DNA of 64,000 nt, from contig NC_021672.1 of assembly GCF_000247815.1 (NCBI RefSeq), forward strand, positions 73,684,456-73,748,455, in the 5' to 3' direction. The notes beneath the pieces were generated by a model. That model did not search any database. It worked only from the letters and a program-made list of their open reading frames with translations, and had not been told where the DNA came from. Within the stretch, counting starts at the first letter, position 1. Each line of letters opens with the position of its first letter. The position numbers and the translations under genes are program-made. Below are positions 51,531 to 64,000 of the stretch, piece after piece. The DNA comes from Ficedula albicollis (Eukaryota > Chordata > Aves > Passeriformes > Muscicapidae).

Positions 51531-52592
51531 TGTGGTGGGCTTAGTGCTGGCCACATCACCAGTGCACCCACTAGAATTATTTACCCAGTTCCTGCTGTGA
51601 GATAGGGTTAGGAGGAAGGCAAAGCAGGATCAAACTCTGAAGGGTATGAAGAATAACTTTATTAAAGAAAATATAAGGAAAAAAGTAAGAAAAAATATAA
51701 TAATCAGAATAAAACCTTCAGAACACTTCTCCTCCCCCCACACCCTCTTTTCTTTCACACTGACAATGTACAGAAATCAGTCAGTTTACCATCTCTAAAA
51801 TAGTCTTTCTCCCATTTACTTAGGGAGAGGAGACTTGAGTCTATGGAGACTTTTCCACTAGGAACAATTGTCTCGTGGCTTTTAATTTCCACAGATGCAG
51901 CCCCCTGGAAATCTGCAATCATTGCATTCCTCCCATCTTTTGCAGCCTGCCCACAGCTGAGTTCATGGGCCATGGTAACTTGTGGGGTACTATTTTTGAG
52001 GACTGAGCAGTTCAGAAGCGAAGGTTCTCTTCACCTATCCCTGAGATCATCTCTGGGAACAGAGATCTTCTCTTCCCTGGGGCAAAGGGTCTCCATCACA
52101 TCAGTATTTCCTGGGTATTTTCCTACTTCTGTTTGCCTTTCACCAAGCTCATATGTGCATGAATACATGAAGAAGACAAATTTCTGATAACCAAGCTGGT
52201 AACATTTACTTAGGGAGAGGAGACTCGAGTCTATGGAGACTTTTCCACTAGAAACAATTGTCTCGTGGCTTTTAATTTCCACAGATGCAGCCCCCTGGAA
52301 ATCTGCAATCATTGCATTCCTCCCATCTTTTGCAGCCTGCCCACAGCTGAGTTCATGGGCCATGGTAACTTGTGGGGTACTATTTTTGAGGACTGAGCAG
52401 TTCAGAAGCGAAGGTTCTCTTCACCTATCCCTGAGATCATCTCTGGGAACAGAGATCTTCTCTTCCCTGGGGCAAAGGGTCTCCATCACATCAGTATTTC
52501 CTGGGTATTTTCCTACTTCTGTTTGCCTTTCACCAAGCTCATATGTGCATGAATACATGAAGAAGACAAATTTCTGATAACCAAGCTGGTAA
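51531..52592 (-). mobile_element. LTR-like retroelement segment (probable endogenous retrovirus LTR, minus)
   Basis: The left edge 'tgtggtgggcttag' reads on the minus strand as an end in '...cccaccaca', a CA-3' LTR terminus. AATAAA lies on the minus strand at 51658-51663, followed leftward by about 120 bp that could be R-U5. The layout resembles avian ERV LTRs that I recall, but no search was possible. No gag, pol or env frame is present. The right boundary is uncertain because of the 390-bp duplication. Confidence 0.4.
51813..52592 (+). repeat. 390-bp tandem duplication, two copies
   Basis: Copies at 51813-52202 and 52203-52592, beginning 'catttacttagggagagg' and ending 'accaagctggtaac'. 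Only about two substitutions are seen (acttgag/actcgag, ctaggaac/ctagaaac). Both carry the same 114-codon plus and overlapping minus frames, which have no recognisable domain. Confidence 0.96.
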
Positions 52593-54494
52593 CCGTGCTT
52601 CTAACCCATTTTGGATTTTTTTTCTAAAATGTCATAAACTTTTTGATGATGATAAATTTGTCAATGTAAATAACCTTGGATGCAAAAGAAATTCCATGTT
52701 TTTTCATTTTGGTTGTTTTTTTCAAATGTCTAGTTTGAGGAAATTAGCTAAGCCAAGCTTGTCTTCACACAAAAGTCACTCCAAAGTAATTTGAATCGTT
52801 TTATAAATCGATTTTGTTAAACCGATGTGAACACTTGTTTGGACACTCCTAAATTGATTTTGTCCTGGCTTTTATTGATTTAGCTTAAGTCAGGAAGGAA
52901 TTCACTTAAGATAAATTAATGCAAGACTGAAATAAAAAGTGCCCACATAGGGTTTGCATGGGCTTGTTAAATTGATTTAAAAATGCACTTTTAATTAAAG
53001 TGATGTAACTTTGTGTAGGCCAGGCCTAGCACCACAGAGAGAAATCCTTGTCTTGCAGAAATGATGAGCTCTGCCATGTCCTGAAAGGGCTTTAAGTCTA
53101 GTTCAAGGTATGACATGATTTCTGCATTGATACCTCAAATAGTTTACAGTAACTTTGCAAGTGTAGACATCTCCCAACTCAGAGAAAATACACCTGTTCT
53201 CACCCTGACAATTTTCTGTTTTTTCCAATCATCAGTATTGCTTCCAATTAAGATGAAAGATCAGTGTGAAACAAATTCTGATTTTTGAACTTACAGACTT
53301 TTCAAAATCTGCACAGTTATTTTAACTTTTCAGCTCTCTGCTGCCTTTCAGCAAAACCATCTCCAGGACAACTTCCTTCACATCACACAGGAGCTGATTT
53401 TGAAATAGGCAAGTGCCTCTTGCATAGCCTCATAATTTCCTGGTGAGGCACAATAGGACATTTGCTGGCCTCACAACTAACACTGTCTTGCTAATGTAAA
53501 GCAATCACTTTTCATTGTACTGCTAATTGTTGATTTTCCACGTGCACTTCAATACACAGTTACCAATTTTTCCTCAAATCTCTTTGTCCAGCAGAGAGGG
53601 TCTAGACACTGGTGGCCTTGCAAAGCAGGCCTGAATAATAATTTGGAAGAAAGGCTGTAACCTTCATGATGCTGTCTGGAATTGGCAATCAAAATCCAAG
53701 ATTATGCAGAAACTTCCATCTCAGAATGTGCCTTGTTTGCTGAACTCTTGCTTGATGCCAAGTTCTGTTTGAGGGAGTCTGCATCACACATTGGCACGTC
53801 GAAATCACACCCAAACCCAACTCCCTGATCTCCCAGGAACAGAAAATAACAAAATTACATGTTTTCAGAGACAAAGCTATTCATGGCATGGTAGTTATAG
53901 CTGGTGTTGGATGGGGCACCTCTGCTGGAGGGTTATTCTAGTTCTCATTCAGAGTTTGCCCTTTGCACTTGCCTTGTTTCTGTGTATTCCCACCTCTTCC
54001 CTTTGATTGCTCTGCAGGGAATACGATGCCCTGGATTCCTGAAATTCAGTTCACATATAAACCAGGAGACCTTTGGTAACTGTGGATCCAGCAGAGTGGC
54101 TTTGGCATTGCTGAATCAACCAGCTGTGTTTTCCATGGAAGAGTTGTCACCTATCTGCTGTCATTTAATTCAGTACCTGAGCCCGGCCAGCACCAGTTTC
54201 TTTCTGTGTCTGTGCCAGTGGATAATCTTCATCTGCACAGTCACTGTCATGTCCTATCTTAACCTTTGCTTTTCTACGCTCACACAAAGTAGTTTCTTAA
54301 ACCTTTGCACAATTTGTTGTTTGTATGATTGTACTTGGCACCATCTCCAACTAACCTACATCTTTGCTAAAGTCTGGAAGCCAGCTGGCAGCAGTACTCT
54401 GGAAAGAGTGGGGCAGTGGATTCCTGTCTTTCAGGAAAAGCATTCCTACTAACTCCTTTTAGAATTAAATTTACCCTTCTGTTACTGCAAGTGG
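52593..54494. other. Unique intergenic sequence with the longest non-repeat open frame
   Basis: A plus frame at 53904-54452 is open for 182 codons. It has an ATG at 53904 but no signal peptide or domain I recognise, and is rich in Cys, Leu, Ser and Phe. Composition and lack of neighbours make chance likely. It might be an exon of a non-coding or taxon-restricted transcript. No other feature seen. Confidence 0.3.
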
Positions 54495-54650
54495 TCAACA
54501 GGTTCTATTTGTAATGAATTTCTATATCAGTGCTTTAGGAGCTGTCCCTCATTTTGTAGCTGTGTATTTGCTTTCCCTTTCCCAAGAGCTAAAGTTTGTG
54601 CTCCTCTATATTTAATTTCATCTTGGTCATGTGAATGTTAGAGAGATCCA
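54495..54650 (-). mobile_element. Possible very old CR1/L2-like LINE fragment (minus)
   Basis: Words such as 'gctttccctttcccaagagc', 'aaagtttgtgctcctctata' and 'tttaatttcatcttggtcat' recall the reversed LINE landmark 'caggactttgcatttgtccttgttgaatttcat'. The match is weak and could be coincidence. Confidence 0.3.
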
Positions 54651-57600
54651 TGGAAAGGTCAAGTGGGATGGGTCACTGAGGTTAAACTGCTTCATTGTCA
54701 AATTTGGTTTGAGGCACATTTGTGCAATGGACTAGAATATTTGCCAAATATTTATTCCTGTCACACCTGTAATTTTTCAAGCACTGTATTTCTGCCACTG
54801 GACTGTATTTTAACAGTAAAAAAAAAAACTCTCCTGAAGTCCTAAGCTCACTGAAGTGTAGGAAAATGGCTTAAGAAAGAAAGATACTTACTGGGGGAGT
54901 CATGGGCTCAGTTTCCACTGCCTGAAGAGAGCCTACATGGCTCCAGTGACCTCTTGAGCTTCATTAGTTAACTCTTCTGCCTTGTTCACACTTCTGTTTA
55001 TTTTTTGTTGTTGTCTACAGGCATTGGTGTCTCCTGGGGCTGCTATATTGCACCTAAGTAAGTCTCACGGTAAGTCTGAGGATTTTAATTTTCCTATTCT
55101 TGACTTCAGGGTCTTTTGGAATAGGTTCATCTCTTTTTAAAAAGCCATTTTCCCAAGGTTTGTTTTCACCTAGAATGTTGTGATGTGATTCTTCCCTTTC
55201 ACATTTTGTTTATTATAGACACCCATAGATTCCACAGTTAGACTTTTATTTGTTATGATTCTTAATAATTCTTCAATTTTGAACTGCAGTAGCAACCAAA
55301 AGCATCTCTTTTGAGACTGATGGTTAGCTGTGCCCATTGAAGGCATACAAATTCAGCCACCACCAAGAGAAAAAAGAGTAAAAAAAGAAAATAATGAGTT
55401 GCGAACAATCAGCAACAAATAAAACACAATAAAAAAAAAAAAAGGAAAGAAATGATAGATGGGTCCTTAATATAGCCATAATGTCTACAACAACACTGGG
55501 GTTTGTTAAACTTGATTTGATCTATTGTCACTTCTTTTCTAGAGCTGTCTCTGGTCACCACCTGCTCTGTCTGGCAAAGGGTAACAAAAAGTTGGGATTC
55601 AAGGTAAAATGTGTTATTATTTAAGGTTCTCCTTATTGTGCTGTTAAAAATAATTCTGTGCAGAACAAGCTTAAGAGCAGCAGGTACCTAAGAAACTGTC
55701 AAATAGCACTGTTAATTATAATAATTTATCCTATAATTTAATGTAGCCCTGACCCCTGTCATAAGTTAATACACCATGAAGAACAGTGTGCAAAAAACAT
55801 GCTTATTAATGAATTGGAGAAATAATGTGACATTGTTTTTTGCCATTTCCCAGGAAATATCTTAATATTGGAGTTAGCAGAGCCTAGACAATTTTTGCTA
55901 TGTAATTATGTCTGTCCATATCTTACTTACTTAGGCTGTGATTAAAAGGTTTGTAATATTAATTATTCTATCAGACTCCAATTGTTTGATTCAAGCCAAA
56001 AGCAACAGTATGGAGGAACCCTGCATCATGCAGTCTGACTTTTCTCTATTTTTGCCAATGGGATGTTTTAACTAAAAAAAAAATGGTATATAAGTGCTAG
56101 TTACAGATGTATACATTTACCACTAGTGTTATGTAAAATAATTCCTCAGAGATCATGCCCCACTTATTCTTTTACTAATGAATACTCTTCTGGTTGCTGA
56201 GGGGCACATTGGAGCTGTTCTTGGAGGATTTCTGTGCATGCAGGCAGGGGATTCACACGAGGATTGAGATGCAAGGGGGAAGGCTGGATATTGGTGCAGT
56301 GTTCCAGATATTTTTGCTGTATCCTGTCTCTTTTCTGCACCATTCTTGCAGCTCCTGGCCTGTCATTGCTGCTCTGGCCCTGGTGATGTGCTAGGCTTTA
56401 ATTACCAAGGCAGAGTGTTCCTGCAGCTTAGAGAAGCTTGCTGAAAATGCCTGTCTGCGCTCACATACTTCAGAACTAATTCTGAAAAGCACAGATTAAG
56501 ATGTGGGATATTAAATAATTTTCCTTCTGGACTATATCTGGTTGCATGTTGGCACCAGTAGTGTGGAACTCTGCCTGAAAACTCCTGATGCTGAAAAATT
56601 AATTCAGAATTGAGCGTGGGCTCCTTTCGTAGCTGGTCTGGGGCTGTACTTTGAGTTTTCCCTGGCACTCTCAAACGTGTCTTAAGCTGAGAAGTTTCTG
56701 TCACAAGGAACTTGTGGAAAGGTGCAGCTTTGGGTGAGTGAGTGCCTCCAGAAAAAGCAGACCCACCCATGAGGCAACTTTTTTAGGTGTTCCTATTGCT
56801 GTGGCTGCAGTGCTGGCAAAGAATGAGTTTATTCCTCTAAGAAAAAAATATATCAAATGTTTCTAGACTAGGCATCTAACAATGCTGTAGAGTAGTTGCA
56901 CTATAAAATGGAGACAATTCTCCATACTGCCTCATTTTTCAAAAACTGAGACCTTAAATTTCATTTTTTTATGTATCTGATTAGAAAACTCCACTCTAAA
57001 TATAACAGTGTATTTTTTTATGATACATAGCTTCAGTTTTCAATCAAATGTTTGGACATCGAAGCCAATGGGATTCTTGGATAAATTGAAGAGGTTTTTT
57101 TGGTTTTGTTTTTTTGCAATTCCCATAGAAATGGACAGCTCTAAGTGTTTTGATTTTTTTCCAGATCAATGAAAACTAACAAGTTCTCACTGATATTGTA
57201 TCTGACCACCTGCTTTAGAGTGGACTTGATGGGGTAAATTCAGAGCAGTTTTAAAAGGCCTGGCTTTGTTTGCTTGAGCATTTAGTGGGATTTTTTTGAC
57301 ACCTATTTTCCCAGCAATTTTCCTGAAAAAATGCTGGACCATTTTACACTCATTTCATTCCTCTGAGGTTTTCTGACTTGACTCGTATACATTGCTCAGC
57401 AGCAGTGAAAGGGTTAACTGTCCTGGTGTTTTTAGGTTTGCACTGTACACAGGGACTTGACATTTTCCCACTAATTAAACCAGGCTGCCTCAGTCCCTCT
57501 GTACATGTAACTCATATTTAATTCAATGGAATCGTTGAGTGTGCATTGGTGGAAGAGTTGGGTCCATACTTGTCCTATTGTGATAATCAGGAAACGTCTT

Positions 57601-58060
57601 ACCCAGTGATACATTTAATTTACCCATAGCCTGAGTATGGAAATATTCAAGTCTTCAAAATATTTCACTTAAATTAAATATTTGTATCAAAGAGAGAAGT
57701 ATTAAAGACTAACCAAACCTTCCCATAGTTTGGGGACTGAACATATTTAAGAGCAACACCAACAGTACAGTAATGCCTTTGTTGCAATTTTTGCTGTTGG
57801 CACACAATACGAAACATGCTCATCTGCCCAAGGTATAGGATTTTATGGATCACAATATTTCATGGATTTAATTTCATACCCAAGTGCATATTTACTGGAA
57901 TCCCATGTAGAAGTGCATCTTTTTCCTCTTAGTTACAGAAAATATGAAGGTTCATGGTGTCTTTGGGGTACTTTTTATTGGTTTGCAAAAAAAACCCAAA
58001 AATCAGGTGGTGCTCTGGCTACCTCTAGCCTTAAGGTCAGACTCAAAACATAGTAATTAG
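54651..58060. other. Unique AT-rich intergenic sequence
   Basis: Poly-A at 54819-54829 and 55430-55443. A 122-codon minus frame (56402-56770) lacks a recognisable domain. An exon-like 37-nt interval at 55021-55057 lies between 'gttgttgtctacag' and 'gtaagtctc' but is too short to support a call. No gene found. Confidence 0.4.
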
Positions 58061-58178
58061 AGAATCATGGAATGATTTGTGTTGGAAGAGATTGTAAAGA
58101 CCATCTTGTTTCAACTCCACTGTCATGGACAGGGACACCTTCCACTAGACCAGCTTATTCAATCCAAGCTTATTTCGA
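58061..58178 (-). mobile_element. CR1 LINE 3'-end fragment (minus)
   Basis: 'agaatcatggaatgatttgt', 'gttggaagagattgtaaaga', then 'catggacagggacacct' and 'tccactagaccagcttattc' are the reverse complement of a CR1 3' end in the expected order. Only about 115 bp remain, so it is severely 5'-truncated. Confidence 0.9.
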
Positions 58179-61100
58179 GCTCTTTAAGCACAATTTTTGC
58201 CTTGATCAATAGGAGAAAATAAAAACTGAAGAGGAACAAAAGAGCTCTCTGCTGATTTTCATTTCAATATAAATACATTTAGCAGCTAAATAATCATAGG
58301 GTGTTATTTATCTATCTTTTCCATCTATTCCATCTTGAGACTGCTGTGAGCACTGGCTGGTGTATACAATTTCTTCCTTAAAGGCTGTGGAAATGTTGAA
58401 CTATGTATCTTAATATAGTTTCTTACATTTTAGTGAAAAGGCAGCTGTAGATGTCATCATGACTATGGACTTTTATAGTGCTGTAAAAATTCAGTGTCAT
58501 CATAAATTCATGCTGCTGAAAATGTCGACATTTATGGCAACTTCTACAAGGGCATATTTTAGAATTATATTAAAACTTTATGCAGCAACTTTTATTTAGT
58601 TAAAAAAGTAAGATTATAAAGCAAAACATTTACTCTCCTTTTAGAACAAAGAGGCGTGACAAATAGTTTATTAAAAAGGGAGAAAATTGAAAGGGTTTTG
58701 TAAAGCAGATGAGTCAGACTCTCAATGCACAAGACTCTTGAATCCTGTATGTAATTGAAGCAAAAAATAATATTAATGTATATTGTCCTTAACATAGATT
58801 GCTTATTATTTGGCCATGTATCAAATGTAGAGAAAAGGTGTGGTAGAGCACTCTTATGTGATTAGCACTGAAAAATCATTCGTTTTTACCTGTTTTTTAG
58901 GACTTCTCAGGTAAGTGAGCTTAATTATTTCTGGCAAGTTTAAGAAATAATGGACATCTTGGTTCTTCAATCTGCTAAAATTCGACCCGTGATGCTGCAG
59001 TCCTTTGGGAATCTTGTTGAAAGGAACTCCAGGGACCCCAAATTAGTGTAACCCTGCACACAGAAACCTCCCATTCAGGCAGAGCTGCCTGAGAAGTTCC
59101 TGATCCAGGTCTCTAACACTCAGTTAAACCATTGCTTTCAGACAGGTTGTTTCATAGAAACTAACCAAAGGAAAATGTGGCAGAAGTGGAGGAAAGTAAA
59201 CTGCCTTTTTGTTGGTTTCTTAGTTGCTTTGTTGTTTTGTTTTGTTCTCATTGAAGATATTGAGGAAGTATCAACTAACTTTTCCTGAGTTTCCATCAAC
59301 TTTCATTGAAGCAGATTCAGAGACTGATGTACCTCAGAGAACAAAATATATTGAGTATTCCCTCAAAACAGTGACATTTATGTTTCAGCAGAGCTTTAGG
59401 GACTGAGTTTAGGGACTGAGCATGTTCCTACTGAAGTGGGTGAGATAGCCCTATTAATTTCCTTGCAGCAATAGCTGCCACTAATGCTGAAAAGAACTGT
59501 ATCAAGGACTTGAACTTTTATACTAATGCATAAAGAAGATGTGGAAGGAATTTTATCACCCCTATGCTCAGATTTGCCTAAATTTTATGTATAGGGACAG
59601 TCTTTCTCTAAGTTTAATGGAAGTTTTACTTATGCACCCCTGCAGTTTCCCATGCACACTTCTCCAGCATGTTTGATTCTGCTCTCAGGCTAATGAAAAA
59701 AACCAAAAAACAAACAAAAAAAACCCCAAAATTAGAGTCTCTGAAAGAGCAGCTAAATAGTTGCATTAAAGGAATATAAAAGAGATGACAAACATATATC
59801 AAATAGTTTTCTTTCTAAAGGGGTTATCCACAAAGTTGCCTTGCCAGCCACTTCAAAGGCTGGCAATGTGGAACAATACTTAGTGGCTTAATATCTTAGA
59901 TATTTTTTTAATGTGATGTGGAGTTGTAAAATGCAATGAAGAGGACTTTTTTCTCTTACAGTTGTCAAAATCTGAGATAATTTTTTAGTAAAGGAACAAA
60001 AAGACACATATGCTTGATACAGAAAAAATGTCTGTTTGCATCTAATAAATTATAGAAAAGTTCAAAGCCAGCTTAACCTTGTAAAAATGTTACCTCTGTA
60101 ATGCTGCCAAGATCAGTAGCTCTATGAATTCTTGCTTCAACTAGCACACATGACTTTTTCCAGATTTTATCTAACTTATGCATTCATTAATTGGTGATTT
60201 TCATATGCTGGTGATTTCATAAATTGATGATTCATTTCCTCTTTCATTCCAAGTCCCAGCTTTTAAAAACCTCGTGCCTTTTGCTGCCCTCAGAATCATA
60301 ACATTCATAGCTCAGGCATTGTTTGGTTAATATTCCAGATTCAATGCATCCCAAATCAGAATTTATTGGAAAACAATAGCAATTATTTTATATTCAATGT
60401 CTACAATGAAATATAGGACTATAGTAATGGCCCTCTGTTAAGGTTGCTCTTTCCATTATAGCAAACAGGATGAACTTATTTTCAGAAACAGAACTGAGGT
60501 CCACAAAGGTAAAAAATAATCTTGCCAAGAGTGGGCAATATGCTTTAAAGTTAAATTGATAGAGTAGGTAATTATGACAAAAGCCCTTTTTTCTCATTCT
60601 TGGTAGAGAGATGTTTTCAGACCATGTTTAAACTTTCACTTGGTATTCCCTTCATTAATATGATCTATTAATTCTAGATACCTTGCTCACCTTGCCCATG
60701 GATCCATGTGACTATTTGGCCTCATATGAAAATGGATTTAAAAAAAGAAAAAATTTGCCATTCATTAAACATGCCTGGGTTTGAAAATTCACCTCTTCTG
60801 CATTTTGAAAATGTGTCTCAATTGGACAAATGTACCTCTTCTGCTGAAAGAGAAAAGCTTCTCAGCTGCTTGCTGAGGCACATAAGGCATCACTCCTTTT
60901 TTTTGAAAAGCTTCTCCCTGTATTAGCTCTGTGAAATGCAAAGATATAGGAGCATGTAAACCAATAATAGCTATTCAGTCTAAACTCTAAGGATAACTTA
61001 CTATGGGCACTGGAGGCTGAGATGGGATGTTGTATTTGCATACATACAGTATATGGAGAACTGCTCTGTTTTATGGAGCAGCAATCATATTTAGTTTAAT

Positions 61101-61781
61101 GTCTTATAAGTCCCATAAAATGACATTAAGAAATTTTGCTATTTGGCTGGTGAACAATCTAAGCCGTGGTGTTAACTCATCATAACACCCTTACTCTGAA
61201 AGCTCAAGCCTCATAAAATTTGGGATATAAATATGCCAGCTCAACTAAACGAGATCAGAGATCTTGCATTATATGCTTTCACAGGGTGGCATCCAAAAAT
61301 CTGCTGTTCACCTAAATCTTTTAAGGATTTCTACCATTTTTAGGCTGCTGGGGAGTCTTAATTTGAGAAAAATCTCACTCTTGCCCTTTTGATTCTAGGC
61401 ATATCCAGTCACTTAGCAGACAACATAGCAGGTCTTGGACATCACCTCAGTTCTGGTGACGTGACCTCGGAGAGCCCTGTGCTCTTGAAATGGCAGATAA
61501 GTAATAGGAAGCATTCCTAGGTAATCTAAAATGATATTAGATGATTTCTGGAGTGGAGGAGCTAAAGCACAAGGTAATGACAATAATACAACTGCAACAG
61601 CACATTAATCACTTTTCTTTTCTTCTAAAAGGATGATGATTAATGTTTGAGAGTCCCTTTAATTTTTACTTGAAGATTTCAGGCTGACCTGACACAAACC
61701 TGAATAGTGTCTGATGATGCTAATCATGAGCTCTGCCAACCCAAAATAACAGCAACTTGAGTTTAGGATCCTTTTGGATGC
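58179..61781. other. Unique AT-rich intergenic sequence
   Basis: The stretch 58390-58580 is repeat-free and AT-rich with a possible conserved texture. A-rich tract at 59696-59730 and a 14-bp-period repeat ('tttagggactgag' twice) at 59395-59420. No gene or mobile element recognised. Confidence 0.4.
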
Positions 61782-62532
61782 TCATTGTTCATCTCTGTTT
61801 TGATTTGTGTCCTTCTCCTGATACACCAGGATCTTCCAGGTGGCAGCAGGAGGAGTTACAAATGTTATACAGCAAGGACACAGATTTTGCTCCTGGCTGG
61901 GCTGATAACCTATATTTGCAATGTGAGACAGGCTGTCTAAGCCTGAATGCCCTGGCCTTTCAGTCCTGTGCCAAAACTCCATCTGGGCTGTGCTTTCTAG
62001 TCAAACTCCTCCCATCCCCTTTATGGTGGATGTTGACTCCATCTGGGTCTTCTCTGTATTTTCCTGCAGTTTCACAGAAGATGAGTAGAGATGGCGTCCA
62101 AGAAATCATTCGCCCGTGGTGACAATTTGCCAGAAGCTGATAGCACAAATCTGGGATTTTATACAAGAAGGGTTCCTCACTCGGGGGCACACACTTAGAT
62201 CACCCAAAATGTCTTCTTTATGTTTGATGGAATCTAAAGGAATGGGCTGCAGGGGAGTCAGGTGGGTCTGCTGAGCATCACTTTGTGGTCTGTAGATTGA
62301 ATTCCTTAATGACATTCTCGTTAAAAGTTCCTGCTGCCAAATACTGTTTGCTTTTGCCTTTGGAACTGTCTGCATTACCAATGAGAGACTCATCTTGAAA
62401 GTTATCTACATTTATAAAGGTTGTGCCTTTGTGTCTGATGGACCTTGAAATTCCATCCAGGTTTTGCTCTCTAAAATTTCTTTTAAGATCACAAAAAATA
62501 TTTTGGTTTAAAATTTTCAGTCTGCATAGCAA
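61782..62532 (-). pseudogene. Possible broken coding remnant, minus strand (unidentified)
   Basis: On the minus strand an 84-codon open stretch (62532-62278) overlaps a second frame that runs from 62393 to 61782 with only two in-frame TGA stops in about 204 codons. A shift of one base near 62285 would join the two. The translation is rich in Ser, Gln, Asp, Lys and Ile, looks more protein-like than neighbouring frames, and matches nothing I recognise. It would be a dead gene or retrocopy with one frameshift and two stops. Chance cannot be excluded given the number of frames examined. Confidence 0.3.
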
Positions 62533-64000
62533 GTTTTCTTTGGGTGCTACTTAGGGGAAAAAAAAAGCATGTGGTTTCCATAAGCTTCATTAATTTATCA
62601 AAAATTCATATTACTTTTGAAATTATACATATGCAGACTAATTCAGAATAATATTTTAATATTAGCTAAAAGTTCATGGCTTTTCTGGAGGTTTTAGGAG
62701 GCTAAGTAACTTTGTTCATGTGTCTATTCTAGTGCTATTAGAAGAAATAGGAAAGAAGTGCTGTTTTCAACTATTTCCAGTCCTTATGGGAGTACCAAAA
62801 GTCTAATTTTCAAAGTGAGGCCTTTCATATCTTCACCTTTATTTACTGAGAGACCTGCACTGAGTAACTCCCAACTCTACAGTATTTAGACATTCAGGTA
62901 GATTTTAAATAAGCATCCATGATTCTGGTGGTCATTCAAACAGTCTCTCAACCTTCTGTGCTTCACCCATCACCAGTTAATATCACATTAAGAACTGACA
63001 GATAATGCTGCATTTTATTGTGACGTGTACAAGCTAGGTAAGCTGCCCATTTATTATCTGCTGCTTCTCACTTAGCATCAGTCTCTTTCCATAATAAAAA
63101 AAAAGGGCTAAAGATTGGATGCAGCAAAATCTAGTATTTTATTAGTAGACAACTGGGTGTTCTTCACACTCTGTAACCTGGAGGAACAGAAAAGCCTCTT
63201 GATTATGCACTATGAAAAATTTATTTAATTCATGAAAATGAAGTACCTTTGTAAAGCAGTAAATTCATCTAAAGTGAGTCAATTTTATTTCCTCAAAAAA
63301 TACCCTTCCCTGCAACAAATACACTCTAAAGGATTTTCTTTTCCACTTCAGTAGAAATTATTTGATATAAAAGAAGCGAGCAAAGCGATTTCTTTTCCTT
63401 CTCTTTTCCAAAAGCATAAGGGTTTTGGCTTTCCAGAGCCAAACAAGTTGGATTTTTTTTTTTTTGGGAAGCTGAAGTTAGTTAGAATCAACACCCCTCA
63501 TAACTTCTGGCACAAAAATCCTAACATTTAGGAAGGAAATCCTTGGCATTAAAATTGTGTTCTCACATCTAAAATCAACTTGGACTCTGCGTTATTAATG
63601 TAGCAGTGGGTCTGGTTGGGACGGACAGGGGAGTGGTTTCACCTGCAGATGCAGAGAGTGCCTGTGCCCCTGGAAGCGCCTTGCTAGGAGAGAGAATATC
63701 CTCTGATGTTAGGGTGGGACAAGAGAAAGAAGAGTTGCCTCATGGGAGCTGGTATGTTAATCAGTCTGTCACAAATAAGGTGATGTTCTCAGTTTGATAC
63801 ATGGTTGGCTGACTGCCCTTTTCTTGTTTGGTTCTGTTTCTTATCCTTGTCGTAGATTGGACCCTCTGCCCCACCCCACAGATTGTTGTGACTGCCTGCT
63901 TCTGGGGTCCTCCAGAAACAATCCCCTGTACTGCACACAGCTTCTTCAGTTCTATTTTAACTGTTACTCAATTCCTTTGTTTCCCAGGTTATTCTTGTTG
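62533..64000. other. Unique AT-rich intergenic sequence
   Basis: Short A and T homopolymers (62558-62566, 63095-63104, 63453-63464). The last 400 bp are somewhat GC-richer. No gene, RNA or mobile element is recognised up to the window end. Confidence 0.45.

Noticed and set aside
53904..54452. 182-codon plus frame as a gene
   Set aside because: Longest non-repeat frame, but no domain, signal peptide, supporting splice sites or neighbours. A window this size examined in six frames is expected to give one or more such frames by chance.
55021..55057. 37-nt exon between 'gtctacag' and 'gtaagtct'
   Set aside because: Both sites are good, but the interval is tiny and has no partner exon. It is a likely chance pair.

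Overview
This is AT-rich, gene-poor vertebrate DNA, most likely from a bird. The recognisable mobile DNA is short, 5'-truncated 3' ends of CR1 LINEs (about 7.84-8.00, 26.94-27.32, 33.46-33.55, 39.16-39.47, 44.38-44.54 and 58.06-58.18 kb) plus one LTR-like segment (51.5-52.6 kb). No mammalian SINEs or L1 are visible. The CR1 calls rest on the stereotyped 3' end and would also fit a crocodilian or turtle. The passerine flavour of the LTR is recollection, not a search result.

I find no intact protein-coding gene, rRNA, tRNA or CRISPR array. Reading frames are short, lack recognisable domains, and are mostly what AT-rich sequence gives by chance. The very long poly-Gly and poly-Pro frames come only from two G homopolymers. 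Three places look somewhat more coding-like (19.35-21.56 kb plus, 29.52-29.80 kb minus, 61.78-62.53 kb minus). They are broken or unidentified and are offered with low confidence. A pair of consensus-like splice sites lies inside a duplicated block at 24.5-26.0 kb.

Layout: 0-1.5 kb holds a 962-base G run between two copies of a 67-bp sequence. 1.5-24 kb is unique DNA with several two-copy tandem duplications, microsatellites and a CR1 inverted pair. 24.5-26.0 kb is a large tandem duplication whose copies carry a 20-bp minisatellite with 13 and 3 units. 26.9-27.3 kb is a CR1 with its own internal duplication. 33.6-35.3 kb is an almost identical 843-bp tandem duplication. 37.4, 43.3 and 49.6 kb hold smaller duplications. 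45.78-46.48 kb is a second G run (651 bases) between poly-T tracts. 51.8-52.6 kb is a 390-bp duplication inside LTR-like sequence. 53-64 kb is mostly unique, with one more CR1 and the 62-kb broken reading frame.

Two themes stand out. First, both G runs sit between direct copies of their flanking sequence, which points to an assembly or basecalling artefact, or to a very odd insertion. Second, about fifteen local tandem duplications of units from about 25 to 860 bp occur in 64 kb, nearly all with exactly two copies. Several unique AT-rich blocks with homeodomain, POU or TALE-like motifs are plausible conserved non-coding elements, but only alignment could show that.
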